Source: Prionace glauca
Lineage: Eukaryota; Chordata; Chondrichthyes; Carcharhiniformes; Carcharhinidae
Assembly: GCA_037974335.1 (NCBI GenBank)
Contig: CM075728.1
Span: forward strand, 112,215,476 to 112,279,475
Direction of reading: 5' to 3'
Length of the DNA: 64,000 nt
The translations under genes were made by a program, and so were the position numbers. This document shows, piece after piece, positions 53,269 through 64,000 of this stretch. Within the stretch, counting starts at the first letter, position 1; each line of letters starts with the position of its first letter. The notes below the pieces were generated by a model. It made no database searches, had not been told where the DNA came from, and saw nothing but the letters and a program-made list of their open reading frames with translations.

Positions 53269-55863
53269 TCAGCAAGTTTCGGGTGGACCAAATGTATCCT
53301 TCACCGAGTTGATGACCTTCCAGCAGCTATTTGTCTCGGTGTGAGTCCCCGGAAACAGCCCGTAGAGCACAGAGTCCTGCGTCACCGAGCTGCTTGGGAT
53401 GAACCTCGACAAATACCACTGCATCTCACTCCAGACCTTCTTTGCAAAGGCACATTCTACAAGGAGATGTGCGACCGTCTCATCAGCCCCGCAGCCGCTT
53501 TGAGGGCAGCGTGCAGTGATGTGGAGACCTCGAGTGTGCATAAAGGATCTGACGGGGAGTGCCCTTCTCACCACCAGCCAAGCCAGATCTTGGTGCTTGT
53601 TTGCCAGTTCTGGTGATGAGGCGTTCGGCCAGATGACACTGACAGTCTGCTCAGGGAACCATCCGACAGGATCCGCCGTCTCCTTTTCTCTCAGGGCCCC
53701 AAGGACGTTACGCGCTAACCATTGCTTAATCGCCATGTGGTCAAAGGTATGTTTGCGGAAAAATTTCTCCATGAAGGACAGGTGCTGCGGTACAGTCCAA
53801 CTACTCGGAGCGGCAGTGTAGCCAGACCCATCCTTTGCAACACTCGGAACAGGTAGAACCTCAAAAACTAGTGGTACTTGCTGTTAGTGTACCGAGGATC
53901 TACGCACAGCTTGATGCAGCCACACACAAAGGTGGCCATCAGGATGAGGGCAGCGTTGGGATCACTTTTCCCTCCGTTCTCTGGAGATTTGTGCATTGCT
54001 TCCCTCCAGACGCGATCCACCTTTGATCTCCAGATAAACTTAAAGATGGCCCGCGTCACTGCTGCAGCGCAGGATTTGGGCATAGGCCACACCTGCACCA
54101 CGTACAACAACACGGACAGCATCTCACACCGGATCACCAGGTTTTTTCCTGTCATGGAGAGGGAGCGTTGCTCCCTCAAGCTCCAGTTTCTGCCTGGCTT
54201 TGGTGATGCGCTTGTCCCAGTTTTTGGCATATGCCCCTGCCACTCCAAACCATATCCCCAGCACCTTCAGGTATTCTGCCCTGACGGTGAAGGGGACAAA
54301 GGATTTGTCGGCCCAGTTCCCAAAGAACATGGCCTCGCTCTTACCCTGGTTGACTTTGGCTCCCGAGGCCAGCTCGAACTGCTCGCAGACCTGGAGGAGC
54401 CTGCGAACAGACGAGGGGTCCGAGCAGAAGACAGCCACGTCATCCATGTATAGGGAGGCTTTGACCTGCGTGCCTCCGCTGCCTGGAATTGTCACCCCTT
54501 TGATGCCTGGGTCGCTTCTGAGGGCCTCGGCAAAGGGTTCAATGCAACACACAAAAAGGACGGAGGAGAGAGGGCAGCCCTGTCTGACTCCAGACCTGAT
54601 TTGGAAGCTATCTGTTTCCCACCCATTGACTGAGACTGTGCTACTGATGTCTGTGTAGAGCAGCTGGATCCAATTGCGGATTCCCTCCGCAAAGCCCATT
54701 TTGGAGAGCACATCCATCATGTAGCTGTGCGATATTCTGTCAAACGCTTTCTCCTGGTCTAGGCTGATGAGGCACGTATCCACCTGCCTGTCCTGCACGT
54801 AGGCGATCGTATCCCTGAGTAGCGCCAGGCTGCCAGAGATCTTCCTGCCGGGTACAGCACAGGTTTGATCAGGATGGATCACTGACCCCAGAGCAGACTT
54901 GACCCGGTTGACGATGACTTTGGACAGAATTTTATAATCCACGTTCAATAGTGAAATGGGTCGCCAATTTCGAATTTCCTCCCTTTCCCCCTTCTGCTTG
55001 TAGATGAGGGTAATGATGCCTTTCCTCATGGATTCTAACATCCTGCCTTCCTGAAGCATACTCTCGTATGCTTCCAGTAGGTCCGGGCCTGTCAAGTCCC
55101 ACAACGCTGAGTAAAACTCAGCTGGTAAGCCGTTGCTTCTGGGAGTTTTACCCTTCTGAAAGGACTCAACGGCCTTGGTCAGCTCGTCCAGAGATACCGG
55201 TCTGTCCAGGCTGTCCCGTTCACTGTCGTCTAAGACCTTCGTGATAGGCGACAGGAAAGACTGGGAGGCCGTGCTGTCTGTCGGCTTCAGGTCGTACAGT
55301 CCGGCATAGAAGGATTTGCAGATCCTCAGAATGTCAGACTGCGATGACCCTACTGAGCCATCTTCTTCCTTCAAGCTGCTGATCACAGAGGTTTCTCTGT
55401 GTACCTTCTGGAAGAAGAAACGTGAACACTTTTTGTCCTTCTCCACGGAGCGGACCCTGGACCGGAAGATGACCTTGGCGGCCTCCGAGGCAAAGAGTGA
55501 GGCTTGCTGGCTCTTCACCTCCTGGAGCTCCTCCTTGACATCAACCCCCATCGACTGCAGTTGGAGCAGTTCCTGCATGCTTTCCTGGAGTTAGGACGTT
55601 TCCCCCCATCTCTCCCTGGCCTTCTGAACCCCTTTGTGAATGAAGAACCTTTTGATGTTGTCTTTGATGGTTTCCCACCAGAGCGATGGAGACTCAAAGA
55701 AGGGTTTGATGGTCCTCCAATCGTGGTAAACCCCCCTGAGTTCCTCAAGGTTCTCTGGGGTCAATAGTTCTACATTCAGCTTCCAGGACCCCCTGCCCAC
55801 TTTCTGGTTTGCCTCCAGCTGACAGTCAGCCAGCAGGAGGCAGTGGTCAGAAAAGAAGCCCAT
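53269..55863 (-). pseudogene. Tx1-type ORF2 (endonuclease end, RT, zf-RVT), broken
   Basis: In order on the minus strand: 55591-55863 (KMGFFSDHCLLLADCQ, the endonuclease S-D-H end); one in-frame TAA near 55594; 54124-55578 (484 codons: NWRPISLLNVDYKILSKVI, SLDQEKAFDRISHSYM, GVRQGCPLSSVLF, catalytic SLYMDDVAVF, LKVLGIWFG); a frame change near 54150-54240; 53868-54248; and 53269-53772 (C-terminal RCPQSGCGADETVAHLLVEC, the C-x-x-x-C ... H ... C zinc finger). A relatively young copy: few breaks and every core motif readable. Confidence 0.85.
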
Positions 55864-55880
55864 TTTGGTGGAGCTGCAGG

Positions 55881-56138
55881 GGAGGAGAGATCTGCTCTGT
55901 CACAAATGGTCATGAAACCTGGAGAAATGTCAGAGAAGATTTAAGCCTTTGAACTGAGACTTGGAGGGAAAGATAGAATATGTCAGATTACATTCCATCA
56001 GGGATTAGTTGTAACAGTTTGTGAAGCAATGAATATAGAAGTGACATACACTTACGTAATCTGAGACTTTAGCAGAGTAAATGTAGTCAAAAACTAATGT
56101 AAAGTGCTCTCATATCTGTAACTATGTTACAATGAAGT
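55881..56138. other. Spacer between the Tx1 LINE and a U2 SINE
   Basis: About 260 bp of AT-rich sequence with no U2 match and no recognised family. It is the 5' flank of the LINE insertion on the minus strand. Confidence 0.3.
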
Positions 56139-56149
56139 CAGTGTTTTGC

Positions 56150-56438
56150 TTTTTTCTACTTTTATTCCAATCAAATCAAGTCCGATTCAGAGTCTCAACA
56201 ATTTGAGACATTCCCAATCCAAGTTGACAAGACAGGGCTCTCACCTCCTGTCTTGGGCTTGATCTATGATCCAATCTGATTGGAGTAAGCATACCTCCTC
56301 CTCCTCCAAGGCTTGATCTCATTTGCATCTTAGCCAGTCGGCCAAGATGCTGCTTTTAAAAATTGCTTCAAATGAAGCTAAAATGTAACCTAATGACTAT
56401 AACCAAGCGCAGCCTGTTGATCTTAACCAAAAGGTCAG
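56150..56438 (-). repeat. U2-headed SINE with 11-bp target duplication, older copy
   Basis: A minus-strand copy with a decayed U2 head (ccttttggttaagatcaaca), the second U2-like motif (ggccgactggctaagatgca), the ggaggaggaggtatgcttac tract and a tail ggaataaaagtag plus A-rich sequence. It is flanked by cagtgttttgc on both sides (56139-56149 and 56439-56449), an exact 11-bp target-site duplication. More substitutions than the 50-kb copies. Confidence 0.85.
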
Positions 56439-56856
56439 CCAGTGTTTTGCCAGCCAGCAGGCTTTGTGAATTTACTGAAAATGTTCCAATCCAACAGCAC
56501 AATAATATAAAATACTTCCCTTACATTTTTGTGTTTGAACTCTGTCCTGATAAGTAACATTTTACTGTTTTATAATCAAGCGTCCAAAGGTCATGTATTA
56601 ATGAAAGTGAAAGACACAGTTTGATTTGCAGCTATTGTGCATGAACATAGTTCTTGAAAATGTTTCAGAAGGTCAACATTCTCACGACAAGGATGAAACT
56701 TTTGATTTTTTGCGGTGTTGTCTCATTGGTTTCGATATCAGGTGAAAGATTATTGATCTAATTTCTTTTAGTATTTGTATAATAACAAAATATGGGTGAA
56801 TAAGAAAAGCATTTGGAGAACTTTCGCTTTTGTGGCAGCCAACACCCACAAGTAAA

Positions 56857-58040
56857 AAGAGAAACTGTTGGAAATTCTAAGCAGACAACAACTGTGGAGA
56901 GGTTACAGATTTACCTTCCATCAGAACCAGAAAAAAGTTAGTGAAGTAACAGGTTTAAAACAAGTGCATAGACAGGGCAAAGCGGGGAGGACAGGAAGAA
57001 AAGAGTAAGTCTGTGACAGTGTGAAAATCTAGAGTGATTATGTGATTAAAGAGATAATGATGCAGTGCAAAGTAAAAGGTAATGGGACAAGCAGAGAGAT
57101 AAATCATGGAATCATAGAATAAATGGGCCCAGAGAAGGTGTAAATGAGAATAGTAGAATGGCTTCTGTTCAAAAAATGAGGCAGAATTCATGACCTGAAA
57201 CTGTTGAATTCAGTGTTGATCCCAGAGGCTGTGAGGTTCTGAATCAACAGATTGAGCTGCTGTTCTTCGAGCTTACATTGAGCTTCAGTAGAACAGTGCA
57301 GGAGGCTGGGGACACAGAAGTTGGAGTGCAAATGAGGTAGAGTGTTACAATCACTATCAACAGTTTGGGGGTCTTCAAACTGAAAAGAGGCGTTCCACAA
57401 AGCAGTCACATAGTCTGTGCTTTGTCATGTTATTGTAAAAGATACTGCATCTTTTGTACCAAATGTGGTAAATTGAAATATGCTCTTTCATTTGGAAGAG
57501 ACTTTAAGGCCAAGGCTTTGGGAAAGGAGGAGGTTAAAATGAAGGTGTTACATTTCCTGCACTTGCAAAGGAAGATATCACAGGAAGGAACAGATATTGG
57601 TTCTGCTAATGGGTGTCACAGGTGGAGTGGACCCTTTGCAATGCTGAAAGGAATGGAAAGGGGAGGCTATGTTTGGTGGTCTTAACATGCTGAAGGTAGC
57701 AGAAATGAGGTAGAATGACCCATTGAATGTGGAGGCATGTGAGTTGGAATGTAAGGATGTAGCAATCCTATTGTGGTTCTTGGTGGAAAGGACAGAAAGT
57801 GAAAGCAGAAATGTAGGAAATGAAATGGACCCTCAGTTGTTGAAAAAGAAAGCATAGTGTCGAGTTGGTATCAAAGTTGTCATTGTTTATACAGATGCCA
57901 TGGAGACAGAGAAACTGAGAGAATGGCATGGAATCCTTACAAAAAAGCCAGGTGGAGGAAGTGTAGTTTCTCATTCTGAACTCTGTTTCTCACTCCACAG
58001 ATGCTGCCTGACCTGTTGAGTATTTCTAGCTTATTTTTGA
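56857..58040. repeat. About 1.2-kb element with inverted ends
   Basis: The left end (actgttggaaattctaagca ... actgtggagag) is the inverse of the right end (ctccacagatgctgcctgac then ctgttgagtatttctagc), a pair of about 50 bp that I know as a common shark repeat terminus. No intact frame inside. Superfamily unknown. Confidence 0.5.
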
Positions 58041-58569
58041 TTTTAACTCAAATGCCCATCTTCTACAATATTTTATTATTAATATTTACCATTGTGAAGA
58101 TAATAGTAAAATCCATTTGTTGCTGCTTAGTAAAAGTGCAAATCGACTGTAGTAATCAGTACTCTGGTGCAGATGGTGTGTATCAAAATCTGGCTTCACA
58201 GCTCTGCCTAATCTTAATTCCCATCAGATTCTAGATAAATCCATTTCTGATAGGGATTGCTGGATAACATCTATATGTCATACATAGATGTACAGCATTA
58301 GCAAAATTTTAGCTTCTAAATTGTTGCTAATGTGGAATTATTTAAGTATCGTCATAATTTGTAAATTACTATCCCTTTAACCCTCCAGGAAGGATATTTA
58401 GACATAGTTAATTTTATATTGAAAACAACAATACCTCTGCTAGTTAATAAGATAACTAATCATGTTGTGAATATAGTTGATATTTTTCAGCGGTTGCATC
58501 TTTTCTGCTCATTGTTTTTCGAAATAATTTAAGAAGATCTCTGCAATGCTTGGAAATTATTAAATAAGA
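58041..58569. other. AT-rich non-coding DNA
   Basis: No gene, RNA or repeat family recognised in this stretch. Confidence 0.25.
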
Positions 58570-58842
58570 AAAACTCTTGAGATGCACAGTGATCTAGGTG
58601 ACCTTGTGAATGAATTGCAAATCATGTATGCAGGTCCAGCAAGTAATTAGTGAAGCTAATAGAATGTTGCGGGAAATTGATTACAAAAGTAGGGTGGTTA
58701 TGCTTCAGTTGTTCAGAGCATTGATGAGACCACATCTGGAGTATGGTGTAGAGCATTGATCTCTTTTAAGTAAAATGTGAATACATTAGAAGCAGTTCAG
58801 AGCATATTTACTAAACCTGCCAGGAATGGATGGGCTGTCTTA
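58570..58842 (+). mobile_element. Old CR1 LINE, first of three split parts
   Basis: Decayed ORF2 C-terminal half: words for V-Q-Q-V-I-S-E-A-N-R-M-L (gtccagcaagtaattagtga), then attgatgagaccacatctgg (L-M-R-P-H-L) and ccaggaatggatgggctgtc (P-G-M-D-G-L-S). It is cut where a minus-strand CR1 begins and resumes at 61221 (Y-E-E-R-L-D-R-L-G-L). Confidence 0.75.
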
Positions 58843-58844
58843 AA

Positions 58845-61220
58845 GTCATAGAGTCATAGAAGTTTACAGCATGGAAACAGGCCCTTCGGCCCACCTTGTA
58901 CATGCCATCCTTTTTGTTAAAACTCCTAAACTAATCCCAATTGCCTGCATTTGGCCCATAGCCCTCCATTCCCATCGCACCCATGTAAATAAATGCTTTT
59001 TAAAAGATAAAATTATACCTGCCTCTACTATACCTCTGGTAACTTGTACCAGACACTCACCACCCTCTGTGTGAAAAAATTGCCCCTCTGGACACCTTTG
59101 TGTCTCTCCCCTCTCACCTTAAACCTATGCCCTCTAGTTTGAGACTTCCCTACCTTTGGGAAAATATATTGACTATCTACCTTGTCTATGCCCTCATTAT
59201 TTTATAGACTTCTATAAGGTCACCCCTCAGCTCCCAATCCCAGTAGCATCCTAGTAAATGTTTTCTGCACTCTTTCTAGTTTAATAATATCCTTTCTATA
59301 ACAGGGTGACCAGAATAGCACACAGTATTCCAAGTATGGCCTTAACAATGTCTTGTACAACTTCAACAAAATGTCCCAACTCCTGTATTCAGTGATCTGA
59401 CTGATGAAACCAAAGCATGCCGAATGCCTTCTTCACCGCTCTGTCCACCTGAGACTGTGATTTCAAGGACCTGTGAACATGTACCCCTTGATCTGTTTGT
59501 TCTGTAACTCTCCCCAACACCCTACCATTAACTGAGTAAGTCCTGTCCTGGTTCAATCTACCAAAATGCATTACTTCGCATTTGTCTAAATTTATCTCCA
59601 TCTGTCATTCGTCAGCCCACTGGCCCAATTGATCGAGATCCCGCTGCAATTGGACATAACCTTCCTCATTGGCAACCATGCCACCAATCTTGATGTCATC
59701 TCAAACTTACTAACCATGCCCCCTATATTCTCATCTGAATCATTAATATAAATGACAAATAACAGTGGGCCCAGCATTGATCCCTGAGGTACACCGCTGG
59801 TCACAGGCCTCCAGTTTGAAAAACAATTCTCTAGAACCACCCTCTGGCTTCGGTCAAGAAGCTAATTTTGTATCCATTTAAATACCTCACCCTGGATCCT
59901 GTGAGATTTAACTTTATGCAACAACCTACCATGCGGCACCTTGTCAAAGGCCTTGCTAAAGTTCATGTAGACAACATCAACTGCATTGCCCTCATCTACC
60001 TTCTTGGTTACCCCTTCAAAAAACTTAATTAAATTTGTGAGACATGATTTTACACTCACAAAGCCATGCTGACTATCCCTAATCAGTGCTTGTGTCTCTA
60101 AATGCCTGTAGATCCTGTCTCTCAAAATACCTTCCAACAATTTACCCACCAGAGATGTGAGGCTCACTGGCCCGTAGTTCCCAGGCTTTTCCCTGCAGCC
60201 CTTTTTAAACAAAGGCACAACATTTGCCACTCTCCAATCTTCAGGCACCTCACCAGTGACTATCGATGATTCAAATATCTCGGCTAGGGGACTTGCAATT
60301 TCCTCCCTACCCTCCCACAACATCCTGGGATAAACCTCATTAGGTCCCGCAGATTTATCTATCTTGATCCACGTTAAGACTTCCAGCACCTTCTTCTCTG
60401 TAATATGTACACTCCTCGAGACATCAATATTTAATTCCCCAAGTTCCCTAACATCCATGCTTTTCTCAACAGTAAATACCGATGAGAAATATTCATTTAG
60501 GATCTCACACATCTCTTGTTGATCCTTTAGAGGCCCAACTCTCTTCCTTGTTACTCTTTTGCCCTTTATGTATTTGGAGAAGCTCTTTGGATTCTCCTTT
60601 TCCTTGTCTGCCAAAACAATTTTGTGTCCCCTTTTTACCCTCCTGATTTCTCTCTTAACTCTACTCCTACATCCCCTGTACTCTTCAAGAGATTCACTTG
60701 ATCCCAGCTGCCTATGCACATCATGTGCCTCTTTCTTCTTCTTGACCAGGGCCTCAATATCCTGAATCATCCAGGATTCCCTACTTCTGCCAGCCTTGCC
60801 CTTTACTCTAAGAGGAATGTGTTTACCCTGAACCCTGGTTAACACACTTTTGAAAGCGTGCCCACTTACCAGATGTCCCTTTGCCTTCCCATAAATTCCC
60901 CCAATTAACTTTTGAAAGGTCCTGCCTAATACCGTCAAAATTGGCCTTGCCCCAATTTAGAATATTAACTTTTGGGAAAGACCTATCATTCTCCATAGCT
61001 GTCTTAAAACTAATAGCATTATGGTCACTGGTCCCAAAGTGAACCACTTCTGTCCCTGCCCTTCCTTATTTCCCAAGAGAAGGTCAAGCTTTCTCTAGTA
61101 GGGCTATGCACATACTGAATGAGAAATTCTTCAACAAATTTCTCTCCATCCAACCCTCTGATACTATGGCTGTCCTAGTCAATGTTGGGAAAATTAAAAT
61201 CTCTGACTATTACCACCTTA
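58845..61220 (-). mobile_element. CR1-clade LINE inserted into the old CR1
   Basis: The 3' end at 58845 (gtcatagagtcatagaagtt, ggcccttcggcccacc), then ORF2 on the minus strand up to the last part of the endonuclease near 61210 (VVIVRDFNFPNID). The longest open piece, 59862-60938 (358 codons), reads [57 protein letters not shown]. The catalytic F-A-D-D block is damaged near 59700. Several frame breaks; 5'-truncated. It splits a plus-strand CR1 whose parts are at 58570-58842 and 61221-61395. Confidence 0.85.
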
Positions 61221-61395
61221 TTTTTTATGAGGAGAGATTGGATAGGTTAGGTTTGTATCCACTGGAGTTTAGAAGAGTAAAAGGCAACTTGTTCAAAACC
61301 TTTAAGGTCCTGAGAGGTATTGACAGGATGAATATGGAGAGGGTATTTCTTCGTGTTAGTGAATCTAGATCTGGGGTCACTGTTTAAGTGCAAAG
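61221..61395 (+). mobile_element. Old CR1 LINE, second part
   Basis: Reads YEERLDRLGLYPLEFRRVKG and GIDRMNMERVF in the plus frame 61106-61387, directly continuing the first part. Interrupted at about 61396 by another segment. Confidence 0.75.
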
Positions 61396-62119
61396 GGTGA
61401 CAAAATTCAAAATGCCGCGAGAGACCAAAAATGAGATTTATGCCGGCGAGATCGCACGATACCTTTGTCCCCACCACCACCATCCCATACCCTCTCCATA
61501 GATTTAATGCAGTTCATGTTAGGAAGGTCAATAAGGTCATTTAAAAGCATTTAAATATCATTAGCAGACTTCCTTGCTTTACTGTCCCATCACATTTGGT
61601 ATTTTCCGTTGGTGAGGTTTACAACACCAAGATGAACCAGAAAGGCAAAGAGACCCATGGGGACGCGCAGCTCAGTGTGCCCCCTGGGGGGGAGAGGGAT
61701 ATTTCCAGCAGTTCGCTGGTACTTCACTGGGTGTCAGTACGGGGCAATGCCAGGAACAGTGCCATGAAGTAGTGCTGAGGGGAGGTGGGCTTCCTCTGGA
61801 CAGAGGTCCGTGGGGGGATTCCCTGTTTCTGTGGGTTGGGTGCATCACTGTGTGTCTGCTGGAGGGAGATAAGGTCCCTCTTTGGGACAGGGGGCTTTCT
61901 GCACCTGTGAGGAAGATCTTTGCTTTTATTAACAGTGTTAGATTGGCTTTCCAGAGATGGAGGGCACCCCAATATTTCAGTGGCGAGGAACTCTTCTCTG
62001 ACATTTTTTCTTCAAAATGTTGGAAAGTATGGCAACAAAAGCCAGCTGTGCAGCACATGACTTTTCTTGCCTGAACCTGCACTTGGTTAAAAAAAATGGA
62101 AATTTCAGCCTAAGATGTC
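61396..62119. other. Unclassified insert inside the old CR1
   Basis: About 720 bp between the second and third parts of the old CR1. GC-rich middle (61660-61920), no clear frame, terminal repeats or poly(A). Probably a mobile element, type unknown. Confidence 0.4.
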
Positions 62120-62395
62120 ACTGATTAAGAAGGAATGTTTTCTCTTAGCGGGTTGTGAGTCTCTGGAATTTTCTTTCTCAACAGCAGTAGAAGCAGAATC
62201 TTTGAATATTTTTAAGGCAGTATTAGGTGGATTCTTCATTAACAATATGTTGAAAGGCTAATGAGGGTGGGCAGCAATGTAGTGTTGAAGTTACAATCAG
62301 ATCAGCCATGATCTTATTGAATGATGGAGCAGGTTCGTGGGGATCAGTGGCCTTCTCCTGCTCTGAATTTGTATATTTGTAATTGCATGTGCCTG
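62120..62395 (+). mobile_element. Old CR1 LINE, third part with 3' end
   Basis: The ORF2 C-terminus (gaatgttttctcttagcggg for a T-Q-R-V-like block, ctctggaattttctttctc for L-W-N-F-L) and the 3' UTR gatcagccatgatcttattg with ccttctcctgctctga. Matches family A in layout but is strongly diverged. Confidence 0.75.
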
Positions 62396-62994
62396 GTGGA
62401 CTTTGACTGGTGTTTCAGCTGTTGCCCTTTGCCAGTATTGTACATATTTCTGTGTTGTCACCTCTGTAGTGAATAGACACACAAAGTCAACTTTAAATAT
62501 TTAAACACAATATCTTTCATTCTGTAGCTACTTAAACAACAGTAAATGCCTGCAATTCATAAACCAAATACCCACTATCTGTTTCTTTACTCAATTTAAG
62601 GTTGATTCCAGCTTGAAATTAAAACCTGGCCAAGTTTTGTTGTTGTATGGTATTTATTAGTCCTTTGGTCTCTTCTTCTTGGAGATGTTATCTCTCCTTG
62701 TGAGCTTGGTCCCTGGTTCTTCACACTGCCTTCTGAACAAGCTCTTTGTGTTCGCACAGATAAAACTCCAAAAGTTCCTTGGTAACCAGCCAATTAATTG
62801 ATCAGAAACCCCAACTGCATGGTTCAATTAGACCAATCAAATACAGCCAGATAGTGGTATTGGTCACTTCAGACTCCACCATACCTCGGCCCCTTAAGTG
62901 CCTGTTGTTTGCATTGCATAACAAAGGAAAGACAGAAGATGGATTGAAAGTAGAACTCATTATAATGTGAATTTCATTTTACACTTGTGCAAGT
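62396..62994. other. Non-coding DNA, nothing recognised
   Basis: No exon, RNA gene or identified repeat family. Confidence 0.25.
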
Positions 62995-63265
62995 TCTTGG
63001 AAACATAACAGGAACAGAAATAGGTAATTCAGATCTTTGAGCTTGTTTTTTCATTCAAAATGATCATGGCTGATCTTGTCATGTTCTCAATTCCACTTTC
63101 CTATTTGTTCTCCATAATCCTTCAATCTGTTACAAATTAAAAATCGGTCTTAACTCCACTTTAAATTTACTCAACATCCCAATATCCACTGCACACTGAA
63201 GTAGTAAATTTCACAGATTCAGAACCCTTTGAGAGAAATAATTTCTCCTCATCTCCATTTTAAAT
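62995..63265 (-). repeat. Old CR1 3' end fragment, minus strand
   Basis: Plus-strand words gaacataacaggaacagaaa, aatgatcatggctgatcttg and gagagaaataatttctcctc correspond to the complement of a CR1-A-like 3' UTR and ORF2 C-terminus. Heavily decayed. Confidence 0.6.
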
Positions 63266-63779
63266 CAGTGTATAAAGGCATACGACTAATAATAAAAGTG
63301 AGTGCTAGGCAATTTTCCAAAAATTATGGCCCATGTCAGAATCTTCAAGTAACTGAAGAGTGTTAAATTAAATTTTTCATATAAGATGAAATTAAATAAC
63401 TTCCATCTACATATTGTTCCTCTGTTCAATTGCTTAAAGCGTTATTGAAATAGTTGTTTAGATTTTAAAACCTGTGTGAAGATGAGAGAGGTATTAAGAT
63501 AGTATGACATGGCATTCACAGTGACTTTATTTGAAAGAACAATTTGGTATTGTTACTGTCCTTTGCTTCATCTGAAAGTATTTTTATTAAGTTACAGGGG
63601 GCAGATTGTCAAGATAATCAGATTAATGATTAATATTTGGACTGCATTGTTTCCTTATCTGAAATTGACTTTTGCTTTAAATTGTATTGCAATGTTGACT
63701 CAGTACAGTGCTCTACTTTGATAATGTCACACAAACAAATGAAACCAGGGCTTATAAAAAAAATTAGGGATACAACTAG
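63266..63779. other. AT-rich non-coding DNA
   Basis: No gene or repeat family recognised. Confidence 0.25.
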
Positions 63780-64000
63780 ATCCTAACAGAAGCTGTATAA
63801 AGTTGCAAGAAAAAGTAGCAAGCCTCAGGATTGGAAGCAGTTCAAAATTCAACAAAGAAGGACCAAGAGACTGACTAAGAAGGAAAAATAGAGTATGAGA
63901 GTAAACATGCAAGTAATATAAATGCAGACTGTAAAAGCTTCTATGAGTACATAAAAAGAAAAAGATTAATGAAGACAACTGTACATCTAAAATGAGAGAG
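63780..64000 (+). repeat. Old CR1 fragment at the window edge
   Basis: Decayed plus-strand linker between endonuclease and RT: attggaagcagttcaaaatt (D-W-K-Q-F-K), accaagagactgactaagaa (T-K-R-L-T-K) and gcttctatgagtacataaaa (S-F-Y-x-Y-I-K). Compare 10700-10860 of family A. It continues past the window. Confidence 0.6.

Larger units (their letters stand above)
50445..55880 (-). mobile_element. Tx1-clade LINE, 5'-truncated, 3' end in U2 sequence
   Basis: A minus-strand L1-superfamily/Tx1-type element: end of the endonuclease domain, reverse transcriptase, C-terminal zinc-finger (zf-RVT) and a 3' UTR ending gaataaagtatatttttgg plus poly(A) at about 50450. A CR1-A copy (50596-52944) is inserted in its 3' UTR. 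It is 5'-truncated near 55880 just ahead of the S-D-H endonuclease motif. Its downstream flank is U2 snRNA sequence; Keno, a Tx1-clade family, is known to insert into U2 genes, so a Keno-like target choice is likely. Confidence 0.82.

Overview
The window is vertebrate genomic DNA, most likely from a shark or other elasmobranch. This rests on repeats I recognise from shark genomes: HE1-type tRNA SINEs carrying the V-SINE central domain, and several CR1-clade LINE families ending in ttcttatg or ttctttg units. There is no operon structure, rRNA gene, functional tRNA gene or CRISPR array. Most of the sequence consists of nested transposable elements, and almost every long open frame belongs to a LINE.

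Host gene (14.7-25.2 kb, minus strand). Five coding exons with consensus GT/AG splice sites and matching phases encode the first 213 residues of a soluble isopenicillin-N-synthase-like 2-oxoglutarate/Fe(II) dioxygenase. The frame opens with an ATG at 25233 and runs through a DIOX_N segment to the iron-binding H-x-D motif. The exon(s) for the distal His and the 2OG-binding Arg were not found and probably lie beyond the left edge. Its introns hold CR1, TIR-type and inverted-repeat insertions.

CR1 LINEs. Family B (3.76-8.27 kb) looks full length, with an intact ORF1 (zinc-finger/coiled-coil/esterase-like) and an intact 952-residue ORF2 (endonuclease plus reverse transcriptase). A 5'-truncated relative lies at 29.6-31.3 kb. 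Family A has a nearly intact full-length copy (20.2-24.5 kb) and truncated copies at 9.6-12.7, 16.8-17.4 and 50.6-52.9 kb. Older CR1 pieces lie at 15.5, 29.2/31.3, 31.9-34.3, 39.2, 43.2, 46.2 and 58.6-64.0 kb, many split by younger insertions. An L2-type LINE lies at 41.4-42.3 kb and the 3' end of another LINE at 47.7-48.5 kb.

U2/Tx1 cluster (49.9-56.4 kb, plus 39.65 kb). A Tx1-clade LINE on the minus strand has its poly(A) end directly against a piece of U2 snRNA. Beside it and elsewhere are about 325-bp repeats with a U2 snRNA 5' end as head, a second U2-like motif in the body, and an AATAAA/poly(A) tail. Two copies have clean target-site duplications of 18 and 11 bp. I read these as a U2-snRNA-headed SINE family probably mobilised by a Tx1-type LINE; it is the most interesting system in the window.

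DNA-type elements. PIF/Harbinger transposase relics lie at 1.2-1.6 and 25.9-26.4 kb. A 3.3-kb terminal-inverted-repeat element with a Myb/SANT-like relic spans 35.7-39.0 kb. There are also a 94-bp-arm foldback element (2.2-2.5 kb), several repeats with gattctccca-type ends, and one probable fossil solo LTR near the left edge.
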